Assembly: GCA_023374025.1 (NCBI GenBank)
Contig: SIJG01000013.1
Location: 2,227,198 to 2,291,197, forward strand
Reading direction: 5' to 3'
Origin: Heterodera schachtii
Taxonomy: Eukaryota > Nematoda > Chromadorea > Rhabditida > Heteroderidae
DNA length: 64,000 nt
The notes beneath the pieces were generated by a model, which was given only the letters and a program-made list of their open reading frames with translations, ran no database searches and had not been told where the DNA came from. The position numbers and the translations under genes were made by a program. Of this stretch, positions 1 through 13,923 are shown in pieces (position 1 is the stretch's first letter; the number at the start of each line of letters is the position of its first letter).

Positions 1-1280
1 TTGTTTTGCAAAATTTCGAACCCCGAAACCGATTTCAAAGTGGCCTCAAAGCTGGCCTCAATTTGGTCGTCGAAGTCAAACAAAGAAACGAAAGGGAATA
101 ATAATAATTGGTCATCGGCGGAAGACGACTCATTAGAGAAATTGAATGGCACTGTGAAAAAGAAAAATACGAAATTCAAAAACAAATTAAAAATGAATTC
201 TTTACCAACCCAAAAAGTGTCCATTCTTCGTGAAAAAGACCTGTCGAGTGGCCATGGAAATGCCAAATGCGACAGTGTCTCCAACACGGTAGGAAAACCG
301 GTCACTTTTGCCAATAAATGATCCGTTAATACAAATCGCGCCTTCACTTCCAATGGCATAAGTGCCCTTTTGCTCGAAAATATTTTCATCCAATTTTTTC
401 TGCTGTTTGTCGGCAAATCCGAGAAACAAATGACTTAAAAGTGAAGAAAACAATAATTAAAAATAGAATATTATTATTCATTTTTCTCATGCAAATTTAT
501 TTTACCGTTTCATTTGTTTAATTGAAATTTCAAAGTAAAAAATGTCGGAGAAACGAATGCTCAGCGAAATTGGATGATTAGCAAAGACGGAACGACACTG
601 AGCTGTTGAAGAAAATAAATAATAAATAAATTAGATGTTTAATTAGATGGATTGAAAAGTAATTAATTAATTAATTAATTCCAATAATTACCCAAATTAG
701 TTCTCTTTCGGTAAACAGCCAAAGAATTGTCACCAGAAATTTCGAGGTCCTCGTGACATGCTTTGGCATCCCAACTATTTTGTCCGAATTTTAAAAGCAC
801 CTAAAATAATTCATCTTAATTTATTTATAAGAAAATCATTTTAAGTTTTGAATATTCTTTATTTCCATAAAATTAATATTAAAATCTTTCCCTTTTTTCA
901 CCTTTTTTTGCTTCTCTAATTCACTATCTCTGTCCTTCTGATCATTTTGTAACTTTGAGAGAAGTCCAACATTAGCTTAAACACAAAGAAATTTTAATTA
1001 AAAATGGAAAACATTTAATATATTTGTCTTCTTCATATTTTTGCTACTTAATTTTGTGTGTTTCGCTCCACAAAATTTTAATGAATTTGAAAATTTGTAA
1101 AAATTTGTTTGTGAAACTCTCTCTCTGCTGGAGAAATACCAAAAATTTATAAGAAAATATTATTTTACGTAAATTTTGAGAAGACTTGCCATTGTTTTTT
1201 GGCTCATTTCCATTCGAACAATCGAAGCAAAGCCAAATAATGGCAATAAAAAAGACAAAGAATGATGAGTGAGAAGTCAT
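1..1280 (-). CDS. Secreted SPRY-domain protein (SPRYSEC-like), 3' end beyond window
   Basis: Six exons join in phase: 1280-1169, 975-902, 800-692, 602-506, 433-210, 151-1; at least 255 residues, open at the window edge. Exon 1 starts with Met and a hydrophobic signal peptide (about residues 1-22, core FFVFFIAIIWLCF), and no later membrane segment is seen. Exon 2 is a short charged linker (LLSKLQNDQKDRDSELEKQ). Exons 3-6 carry SPRY hallmarks: NSWDAKACHEDLEISG, YFEISIKQM, GTYAIGSEGAICINGSF, VGDTVAFGISMATRQVFFTK, then LFPFVSLFDFDDQIEASF. The family precedent is the SPRYSEC proteins of cyst nematodes, secreted from oesophageal glands; SPRY is a protein-binding fold without enzyme activity. Every intron is GT-AG, and the last donor is TTGG/GTTGGT. 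Gland expression and a host target are inferred, not shown. No stop or frameshift is visible. Confidence 0.85.
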
Positions 1281-3395
1281 TTGTTGAGAATACCTAAAAA
1301 GTGATGAAGATATTCTATTAGAGTTGCACGGAACGGGGAATTTTGAGCAAAAACCGGGATTTGCTGGACCAGAATAGAATTCGTAAGTCAGGATACTAAT
1401 ACTAGTCAATTTTATGTTTTTTTTTGAAGAATTTTAGAATTTTTAAGGAACATTTTAGTGTCAGTTCCCCGGGGGTAAATTCAAAAAATTTGGGAAGACT
1501 TGGTTAAGATGCATTAAAAATTTACATTTTTTGGATTTGGCTGAAATAGAAAAAATTTTCAACATAAAAGGGTAAAATTCTTCGATTTTAGGACTATTTT
1601 TAAAACCGAGACCGGAACTGGGAAACCCTCGATACTGTGCAAATCTGATATCTACAACCAAAATTCAATTATATAAATATAGGCAAAAACTGATTCTCGT
1701 TCCCCGACATAAATTTTGAAAAATAATTTTTTTTAATTTGAAAGAATTAAAATAAATATATATAAAAATATTGATGAATATGAAAACATTAGAGAAGATA
1801 TTTGAGTAAAAATTGAATGCCCAAATTGGAAGGATTCAGCACTGCGTTTTATTGGCCCAAATGCGTGCGTTTGCTACGCGCGTGCCAAAAAATATTATTC
1901 GCTTTTTTGTAATATTAAATTTTTTTCTTACATTTTTTAAATTATTTAGGAATATCGCATTTTTCGATGAAATTTTTTTTAAATTTTTAAGGCCTGCCGA
2001 TGGATTTGCTCATTTTGCTTTAGTCTTTACACATTGACATTGTCTGTCGCATGTGACTTCAGCAAAAGGTTGGGTCACATTTGTTTGCACTTTGTCATTA
2101 TTGCCCATTCTATTAAAATTTATATGTCACATACGCATATAAATTTTTTTGTCATTATTGCCCATTCTATTAAAATTTATATGTCACATACGCATATAAA
2201 TTTTTTCATGAAATTTTTTTTACAAAATTCCCATTAATTTCTTTGCCCCTTCCTCCATAATTGTACAATGTTTTATTCAAGCAAATTTTCCATCTTACTT
2301 ACACACAGTGTGCGTTATCTGTCCTGATTTGTCAGAAATGTCCTGCTGATTGTAGGGAGTGACCCGATTTTGTTCTGATTTCTTAAAATTCTTCAGAAAA
2401 TTTGTAATTTTATGGCGTAATGTCTCAGATTTTCAAAATTTTACACGGCGGGCACCGCCGGACCTTAAATTTTTTGAGCCCGATTGTATAAAAATGTACT
2501 ATTTGCTTATTTCCTCCCCAAAATTGTTAAAAATGAGCACGGGAGGCGAAAAATACGAAAATTAAATTGTTACACAAGCAATATTAAGCTATTTTGCAAA
2601 ATTGTTTTTGACCCCAAAATCTGATTTTTGTGTTGTATTTTGAAAAATTTTCGATCCGCATCCTTCTTAACAAAAGACCCTCCTCTTTATTGCTCTGCGC
2701 GCTTTTTTAAAACCTTTTGGAAAAAAAGAAGGAGGGTACGGCGACGCGGATAGGCTCCGCTGGGAAAAAGGTTAAAATTTGAGTAAGATTTGCTCACAGA
2801 TTTTGTAAAAAATTACCAAATTTTGCGTTTTGTGCCAGTTTTTAAAACCGGATTTTTAATGAATTTGCCAAGAAAATTTAATAAAAATTTCAATAATTTT
2901 CCTCTTTCCCCCTTCGCTGTCGCCCCCCCCCCCCCCCGCCTTCAGCCGATGCGAAGGGGTACCCCAAAGAATTTAAAAATGCTAAAAAATTAATTGACAT
3001 GAGTGTAAATTACTTTACTCATGGCATTTGTTCAGTACTTTGAAACACTGATCTTTTTTTTTGAAATTCTAAAGTTAAACAAAGAATTCTCAGGGCTAAC
3101 GAATTATATAAGTAAATTTAGCTCCATGTATTTTAATGTTTTTATTTTTTAAATAACTATAATTTATATATTCATTATCATGGCAAAAAACATTATTATT
3201 AAATTAAAATTTTAAACTCATTGAGTTTCATAAAAAGTTATGGTCAAAAACATTTTTCCAAAAGTCAATTCGAAATGAAATTTTTTTTATTCAAAATTAT
3301 AAATTAAAATGAAATTCATCAAAAAATTAAGCTTCAAATTAATGTTGAAAAATTACAAAAACTTTTTTTTGTTGTTATTTTTGGATAGTGAATAT
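1281..3395. other. Intergenic, no gene recognised
   Basis: AT-rich sequence with no exon chain I could support on either strand. It contains a 57-bp tandem duplication (2091-2204), a GC-rich hairpin remnant near 2446-2462 (GGCGGGCACCGCCGG), another degenerate one near 2740-2765, and a C tract at 2922-2938. Confidence 0.5.
2091..2204. repeat. Two-copy tandem repeat, 57-bp unit
   Basis: The unit beginning TTTGTCATTATTGCCCATTC occurs at 2091 and again at 2148 with essentially no change, so the duplication is recent. There is no coding evidence. Confidence 0.85.
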
Positions 3396-4001
3396 TCAAA
3401 TTTGTAGGTTTGATTGCTTCTTTGAGTCCGAGTTTGGTTGGTTGGCTATTTTTGGCATCACTTTGACAAAGTTTGTGACGTTCTGCATTCGGTTTTTCAC
3501 TGTTGGCATCGGTTGGCAATTGTCGCTGATGAAAATGGCACGGATAAATCTTGGCAAGAAATCAACTGTGAATTGGTGCCGAAATGAGTCGCTGGCCCAA
3601 AGCAACGGCCAACTTGAGCATCCGACGGTGCCGAAATCGATGACCCATGGATATTGGGAATAGAGGAAGCCGACGACGGGCGGACGGTCCCAAAACAAAT
3701 ACAACGAAATCTGAAATTTTATATTTAAAATTAAATATAAAACTGCATTAATTTACCAATAAAAATGAAGTCAGTGCGTGCCAAATGAATGAAATAATTG
3801 CGTAAAGCATTAATTTTCTCTCAATTTTCTTCGTAACATTTGTTCCTTGAGTTTTGGATTTCCTTCGCTGCCATTTTTTATTTGTTTATTATGTGATTTG
3901 TAAGCAAAAACAGTGGCGGAATTGGTCAGAATGCCCACTAACAGAAAAATTGTTGAAAAAACAGCACGGATTAAATTATCGGCATTTTGCACGGAATGGG
4001 C
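3396..4001 (-). pseudogene. Partial 7TM chemoreceptor (Srg-like), 5' half missing
   Basis: Three exons join in phase: 4001-3912, 3867-3757, 3710-3396 (TGA at 3396). They encode about 171 residues covering the last three membrane helices: AVFSTIFLLVGILTNSA, then a basic loop (RRKSKTQGTNVTKKIERK), MLYAIISFIWHALTSFLL, and a final helix with YPWVIDFGTVGCSSWPLLW followed by SDSFR and a hydrophilic tail. A PWV-D motif before a last helix ending in S-x-x-R is typical of nematode serpentine receptors; Srg is my best guess. No helices 1-3 and no start were found upstream. A hAT-type MITE lies at 4128-4802, just 5' of the surviving part. It could be a truncated gene, or the 5' exons could lie across the MITE. 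Confidence 0.55.
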
Positions 4002-4127
4002 CTAAATTAAAATTTGATGGGACCGTTGAGAAATTCACAGTTACAACAAATTACAATTAAATCACAACAAAAAGATACAACATTATTAGAGCCATGTTCT
4101 TACATATTTTTTCGCCTTACTTATGAC

Positions 4128-4802
4128 TAGAGACCGACTTTTGAGGCATATGCCTTTTTTTCTGCGCACTTGTTCCGATATATTAAGCATAAATAACGCA
4201 TTTTCCACTTGGTTTAAGGCTCCTACGTTGACTTTTATTATGCCTTTTTTTGCCTTTTTCGGGATTTTCGTGCCTAAATGCCTTTTTTGGCATTTTTCCC
4301 TTTTGGTGCCTTTTTTGGCGTTTTTTTCCGAAAAATTCCATAAAAAAATGCAATAAAACCGGGAAAATACACCCCTAAGAAATGATTTGAAAAATTTTCA
4401 GAAAATACACCCCTAAGAATTCAAATTTTTTTTTCAAAAATTACCCCCTAAGAAATGAACTGAAAATTTTTTCAAAAAATACACCCCTAAGAATTTAAAA
4501 ATTTTCCTAAAAAATTGATCGCCAAAATTTCATTTTTTTCTTATAAAAAATTTTAGGTTTAAAAATTTTTATTCTTCGAAAAATATTATAAAATATTTAA
4601 TATTCATTTAAATGACCAAAATTAATTTTTTGGTTAAAATTTACGTATTTTTGCGCCTTAAAAATCCTTAATAAAAAAATTTGAATGCCTTTTTTCATGC
4701 CTTTTTCGGGATTTTCGTGCCTTTTCATGCCTTTTTTTCAATTTTTTCGTGCCTTTTATAGTCCTTTTTCGCGATTTTTGGTGCCTTTTTAGTCGGTCTC
4801 TA
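4128..4802. mobile_element. hAT-type MITE, 8-bp TSD CTTATGAC
   Basis: Ends are TAGAGACCGACT and AGTCGGTCTCTA, perfect inverted repeats. They are flanked by exact direct repeats CTTATGAC (4120-4127 and 4803-4810), the length made by hAT transposases. The interior holds repeated ACACCCCTAAGAA blocks (about 4367-4500) and many TGCCTTTTT runs, with no transposase ORF. A second, end-damaged copy lies at 43281-43918. Confidence 0.9.
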
Positions 4803-4810
4803 CTTATGAC

Positions 4811-5758
4811 GAGAGAAGCATTTTTAGCACATATTTTGGGGGAAAATCTTTAAGAAAAATACATGAAAATTGAAAAATTCATCCCTAAAAATAAACTGAT
4901 TTTAGCCCCAACACCTCGAATTTATTCTCACTTTCAAATATGTACAAAAATTGACAATTTCAAATGTTGCTGCACAGTTCCGAGTAGAAAAAAATTTAAT
5001 GAATGGAAATTTTTGTGTGAACCGAATGATTTGAATCTGATGGTGCCATGGCGATAGGCGCCGCCTGAAAAATTGGAAATTTTGAGAGAAATTGTTGAAA
5101 ACGGGCAAAAATTTGCAAAAAAAAAAAAAAAAAAAAATTGAAAAATATTTATTAAATTTTTATTTAACAAAGTGTTGAAAAAATTTCAAGCTCGGTCTAA
5201 TTTCGAAAGTTTCTTGGTTTTGAGATTAGACAGTGGTAAGAAACATGGGCCTAGTGTGACGCTTCTAGTCGTTCTTAATTATTTACCCGAAAGATTTTTT
5301 GATTACAAATCCTTCCTCCCATTCGTCATCGTCTGGACTGAAGTTCAGCATGTTCAATTATAATTAATATATTTTAAAAACTGAATTAGCATTCCCGTTA
5401 TATTTTATTATCTTTTTGTTAATAATTTGCAGAAGAAATTTCTCTCTGTGCAGAATTATGGCAAAGATGGGACGCTTAAAATTCATTGTGTATTGAATGC
5501 GATTAAAAAGAAAATTAAATTACTCATCTAATTTATAAAACAAATAAAATTGGCTTTTGCACAAATCAACAAATCTTTTGACTTTTCGTCCGCTCCATTT
5601 CCTATCAAATTGCTTGATAAAAAATGTGAAACACAGGCCAAATTGGCGACTGATGTGTTGCTGCTATAAAATTGGAGGAAGAGCCAAATTCCCTCACATA
5701 ATTAATTCGCTAATTAATTGCTCATTTGTCAGCCCATCCCAAAAACTGATAAAAAAAA
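4811..5758. other. Intergenic upstream of cathepsin gene
   Basis: No gene recognised. It holds a GC hairpin copy at 5041-5065 (GGTGCCATGGCGATAGGCGCC) and an A tract near 5118-5138. The putative promoter of the protease gene must lie here, but I see no diagnostic element. Confidence 0.4.
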
Positions 5759-9034
<3,276 letters not shown>

Positions 9035-9318
9035 GAAAGTGTGGGAATGAATGGGACGAGAAGGGATCAGAAGAAGAAGCAGGCAGACCAAATAGAAGCA
9101 ATTCACAATCATTATCATTGTTATGCTTTTTGGTAATAAATAAAATTGCTTAGTTATAATTGCATAATTAAGTTTGCGCAAATGAGAAAATAAATGACTG
9201 ATTCATAAATTTAAAAAAATGGCAAAAAGTGTTAAAAGTTGAGCCAAAAAAATTTTAATTAAAAATAATTTTAAAAAACTGGTTCATAAAAATGCAAATA
9301 TATAAAGACATACATAAT

Positions 9319-10460
9319 CAGTGGGGAGCAAAAGTTAATGCGTTTTGGATTTTCTAAGTTAAAAAACCTTTATTTTGTTATCCAACTGTGTTTGACTCCC
9401 GAGTTTTGTGTCATTTTGTAGCATTTTTTATGGGCTTTCCAATGCTACTTTACTTCAGTTCATGCGCCCATCTCGAAAAAAGTTTTTCCATATTTGCCGT
9501 AACTACCCAATTTTTAATGGTGCAAAAGTTAATGCGCACATTTTCGAAGCTTATTATTTCAGCCAAAAACTTGCAAAAAAATCTAAAAAAATATTGCTAG
9601 TTATGCTAGTATAACTTTCCATGCTGATTAAAAAAGTATTTTACGCCAACTTGCTCAGATCACTCCTTCATAGTGATCTGAAAAGCCGAAAATGGCTGAA
9701 ATCGGGAAATTTTTCGAAAAAAATTCTAGAGGGTTGGGAAATTTTTTAAGAAATTATGAATAGGCCCATTGGAAAGAGCACAAAAGGCTCTACCGAATTG
9801 CCTTTGGGGTGGTGGGTCGACGACTAATACCCGCAGATATCATCGGTGTCAACAGTAAACTGATCAATTTTCGATCATTTTCACTTAAAATACGGTATAA
9901 AGCAGTCATTTTTGAGATGTCCATTTTGACATCGATGGTTCTCTGCGGGTATTAGTCATAGAGACATGCGATCTTTTGCATATTGTAGAGCCTTTTGTGC
10001 TCTTTCCAATGGGCCTATTCATAATTTCTTAAAAAATTTACCACCCCCCTAGGAATTTTTTCGAAAAATTTCCCGATTTAAAGCCATTTTCGGCTTTTCA
10101 GATCACTATGAAGGAGTGATCTGAGCAAGTTGGCGTAAAATACTTTTTTAATCAGCATGGAAAGTTATACTAGCATAACTAGCAATATTTTTTTAGATTT
10201 TTTTGCAAGTTTTTGGCTGAAATAATAAGCTTCGAAAATGTGCGCATTAACTTTTGCACCATTAAAAATTGGGTAGTTACGGCAAATATGGAAAAACTTT
10301 TTTCGAGATGGGCGCATGAACTGAAGTAAAGTAGCATTGGAAAGCCCATAAAAAATGCTACAAAATGACACAAAACTCGGGAGTCAAACACAGTTGGATA
10401 ACAAAATAAAGGTTTTTTAACTTAGAAAATCCAAAACGCATTAACTTTTGCTCCCCACTG
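9319..10460. mobile_element. Long foldback element, arms about 530 bp
   Basis: The left end CAGTGGGGAGCAAAAGTTAA is matched by its complement at the right end (TTAACTTTTGCTCCCCACTG). The arms stay nearly identical through about 9319-9850 and 9930-10460, leaving a loop of about 80 bp. The ends resemble those of Tc1/mariner-type elements; the right end abuts TA, the left AT. A related single end is near 37260. The two mirror ORFs of about 70 residues are by-products of the palindrome, not genes. It sits between the 3' ends of the convergent cathepsin and Cys-loop genes. Confidence 0.9.
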
Positions 10461-10618
10461 TATAAAATCTGTTATTTTCAATTGGAACTTGCGATAGAAA
10501 CTTCTAAATTAGGTAATTTAATTATGCATTAATTCAACATAATTTATAAATTAGAATATTTTTTATAAATAGGAACAACACGTGCAAATATGTACAAACA
10601 TAAAAAGTTTGTTGAAAC

Positions 10619-13600
10619 TCAATTGAGTATCAGATAATATGACCAGTAGAAAACGTTCATCAGCAAAAACGCGGCTGGAAAAATGATGCGCGATTTTTGA
10701 TCAATTTTTGTGGCCATTTCCCGGCCTCTGAGTTGGTTCAGTGTCCTTTTGAGCACGCGAGCCCGTCGGGTCATCTTGAAGCGAATTTAATAAATAAATC
10801 ATTTTTTAATTTAATTTTAATTTTTAAATTGGCAATTTATTTACCTGCTTTTTAAACAGTCGTGCTGAACCAACAAATGAATTTTTCCTCTGAATTTGAC
10901 CAGCACCGTACTCAAAATGGAAATCTTCAGGCAAAGACCTAAAAGCAAAATTAAATTTAACCAAGTCAGGCTAATATAGTGTATGAATTGATTGGAATTT
11001 AATTGGGCTAATTAGCTTAAAAATACTTCGTTCATTCACTAATTAATTGCCTCGATATTTTCTTCAGTCGTGGGTCCTCAATGCTGAATAGATTTGGTTG
11101 TGGGCTGTTCTGCCTTGGCATTTGGTCGTTCAGTTTTATTTGCGGTTGCGGTCGATGGTTCGTCTGCTGTTGCTGCTGAACGTTGTCCAACAGGTCGTAC
11201 GTGCTCACGTCCGAGTCGGCATCTTTTCAAAATTTACTCAAATTGACAGTATTTGAAAAGCATATCCATTTTATATTTTTAATGTATGTTTTAAAATTTT
11301 TAAAGTTTACCAAATTACAGCCCCCTCAAAAACCGAAAAACTTTCGGAATATTATTTTTTATTGATCGGAGACCTGATTTAAATGCTTTTAATTCCTAAA
11401 AATAGAGGGAGGCTTTGTTTAGGTTCTTTGTTTTTTTGTATTCATTTTTTAATTTTGTCCTTCTTTTTGCGCTTACCATTTCTTCTCAAAGTGCCGACGC
11501 CCATTTGCTGCGCACTTCGAAAACTGCGCGCACTCACCGACGATTTCATCGCGTGCCAATTGCTCTTTTTGGCCCCTTCCCCATTGTTTGTGGGCAGTCC
11601 GCCGTTGGATTGCGCACCGCACACCGTTTTCCGCCAATGCCTTGAAAAATCATCGGTTAAAATAAACAATAAATATTAATTTCTATTTTTGGCAAAATCA
11701 GTTTTTCAGATTTCTATTTTTTCTGCATTTTCACAGTATTTTAAAATTTAGTAACTCGTAAAAAATAATATTTTATGAAAAGGCTATGGCTAATTACTTG
11801 AGAATTGCCAATAATTGTGCAAATGATTGGCAATGGGTTCAACCTGTTCAGCAGTTGTTCAGAAGTGAGGTACTGCTCGATTTCCACGGGTGTGTCCACG
11901 TCGTCGTCGTCCACCACCACCTCGGCCACGTCCTTTTTGGTGGCCACCAAAAGTGTGTTGAAACCGTCCGTGTCCACCACCAACGGCGTTTGGCTTGCTT
12001 GGCCCGCAAGTTGGAAGAGGTATTCCTGGTTCTTGGCAAAGTGGGCGATGGTGTACTCGACCATCACAGCTGAAATTGGAAAATTAAAATTTAATGAACA
12101 TTTAAATTTAAGTGCTCTACCAAAAACAAATGCCATGCACATGCCCATCCACGAGTCGATGGCTTTCATATAGGACACTTCGGGCAGTGCCAATTTCACC
12201 GCATTTGCCTTGAAATGCACATTTAAATAGTTTGAAAAAGAATTTATTTTTATTTTACTTGTGTTGCAATGGTCAGAAGCGTTGTGATGGACAGAGTGAC
12301 GCGTGCCGGGGCCGCGTCAATGTCCAGCCAAAAGTTAAACCTAGCGAACAAATAGCAAAATAACAAATTTTTTAAAAGACGGGTCGTCGAAATTTTTGGC
12401 AAAATTGGGGGCTAGACTTGGACTTGACTAATACATTTACAGTGCGAGAGCAGCAGGAATGGGATTAACAATCGGAATTATGGGATTAGGTCCAATCGGA
12501 ATGCCAAACCCAATCAACTTTGTTTTCTGACCATGAAATGATGACAATCAGCGAAGTAGGCACATAAGTCTGGATGATATGGTGAAGCATTGCCCGTTCC
12601 ACTAAAAACATAAATAATAATTATAATTAATTTTAAAAATTACCGTAAAACACTGCCGTCTGACAGCTCCAAGTTCCTGAAAAACAAATTGTGAAAATTT
12701 GCAGAAAAATATTTAAAAGTTCAAACCCGTCACATAAGACCCATTGCACTCGCCGGTGGTAATTCTGACCAATTCCATGTCTTAAAAATGAATTATGTCG
12801 CTTGCAGAAAATTAAATGGCACAAAAACAATTAAATGATTTTTTACCCGGCATTTTGATGCCCATATTTCGGTCAATTGGCGGATCAATTCTTTTGGACC
12901 ATCGCAAGCGCAGATGGTTTTCGGGATAAGCATCTGAAAAGGGGGGAGGAATTTTGAAAATTTGTTAAAACAATAAATTTAATTTAGAATTAAATAAAAA
13001 TATTAAAAATTTCCCAAGAAATTTATTCTAATAATTCTCACAGCTCAGAATACGAAGTTCGCAAGTTTGGGAATCCAATGGGTACTTCCACAGATCCATC
13101 ATGCAAATGGCAACCAGCGAAATGCGGCAATCGTACCAAATCCTTTAAAAAACAAACAAATTAAATTTAATTAAATATTTTGAAAAGCATTGATTGACTC
13201 CCTTTTCACCTTCCATTTGGGTAAATCCAAACAAGAAAGTTGTCTTCTGTTATTTCTTGGAACGAAGCTTGTCTGGCGTTGGCAAAATAAATGTCGGGGT
13301 GCCACAATTTCTGTCAAACAAAAAGTTTCGAAAAATTTTAGGGAACATTTTAAACAACCTTAAAAACGGCTTTATCCCTTATCAGCAGGGGACCTGATCC
13401 GTTGTGTTTCAACCGTTCGTCTTTCCATTCCTGCAATTATATTTTTTAAATAATAATTTGATTAATGATAAATTCCTTTTTTGTAATATAATTAAATATT
13501 TTAATGATAATTAATTTGCTTAATTTAAATTTTCACCTGATAAAAGTATACATCCAATTGATAGTCCATTGTTTGAGCACTGAAACTTGAAATGCCTTCA

Positions 13601-13923
13601 ATGAACATTGACATTGACACGTTAGTGGCAGTGCCTTTAAATTTGCAATTAAAATTTAAAATAAAATGAAAAAGAAACACCTAAATGTTGGGTGGGAGTC
13701 GCATATTTATTGTAACGCCTCTCATCGTCCAACAGAGAAATAAATTCTAAAAAAAATTTATTTCATATTTTAATTTTAAATCTTATTTTTGTTCACCTTT
13801 TGTCAGTGGCACAAGTGTTGTCTCTCGTTTTGTTGTTGCGGGTTTTGCCGTTTTCGTTGTCATTTCGGCTGTTTGTGCAGCCAAAGCATTGAATGAGAGA
13901 AGCCAAAGCGAAAATTCAAGCAT
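10619..13923 (-). CDS. Anion-selective Cys-loop ligand-gated ion channel subunit
   Basis: Seventeen exons in phase, 596 residues: 13923-13797, 13746-13681, 13634-13537, 13430-13359, 13310-13210, 13142-13042, 12933-12847, 12780-12727, 12676-12644, 12601-12532, 12340-12259, 12208-12121, 12069-11844, 11640-11477, 11222-11051, 10938-10845, 10774-10619. There is a signal peptide (residues 1-16). The ligand domain has LWHPDIYFANAR and the Cys-loop (Cys168 and Cys182 around MMDLWKYPLDSQT), plus a second Cys pair (ECNGSYVTGTWSC) as in glutamate/glycine-type channels. M2 begins DAAPARVTL; the PAR signature marks chloride selectivity. M3 (WMGMCMAFVFG), a long Gln/Asp-rich loop and M4 (FPAAFLLMNVFYWSYYLI) follow. 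Exon 15 to 16 uses a GC donor (TCGAG/GCAATT). The ligand cannot be assigned. It is a plasma-membrane subunit acting in a pentamer, of the class that includes anthelmintic targets. Confidence 0.92.

Noticed and set aside
9388..10391. Two mirror-image ORFs of about 70 residues with identical sequence
   Set aside because: They are the two arms of the 9319-10460 foldback read from each side. There is no domain and no codon bias.
11786..12173. Plus-strand ORFs of 95-122 residues
   Set aside because: Antisense shadows of the M3-to-loop exon of the Cys-loop channel.
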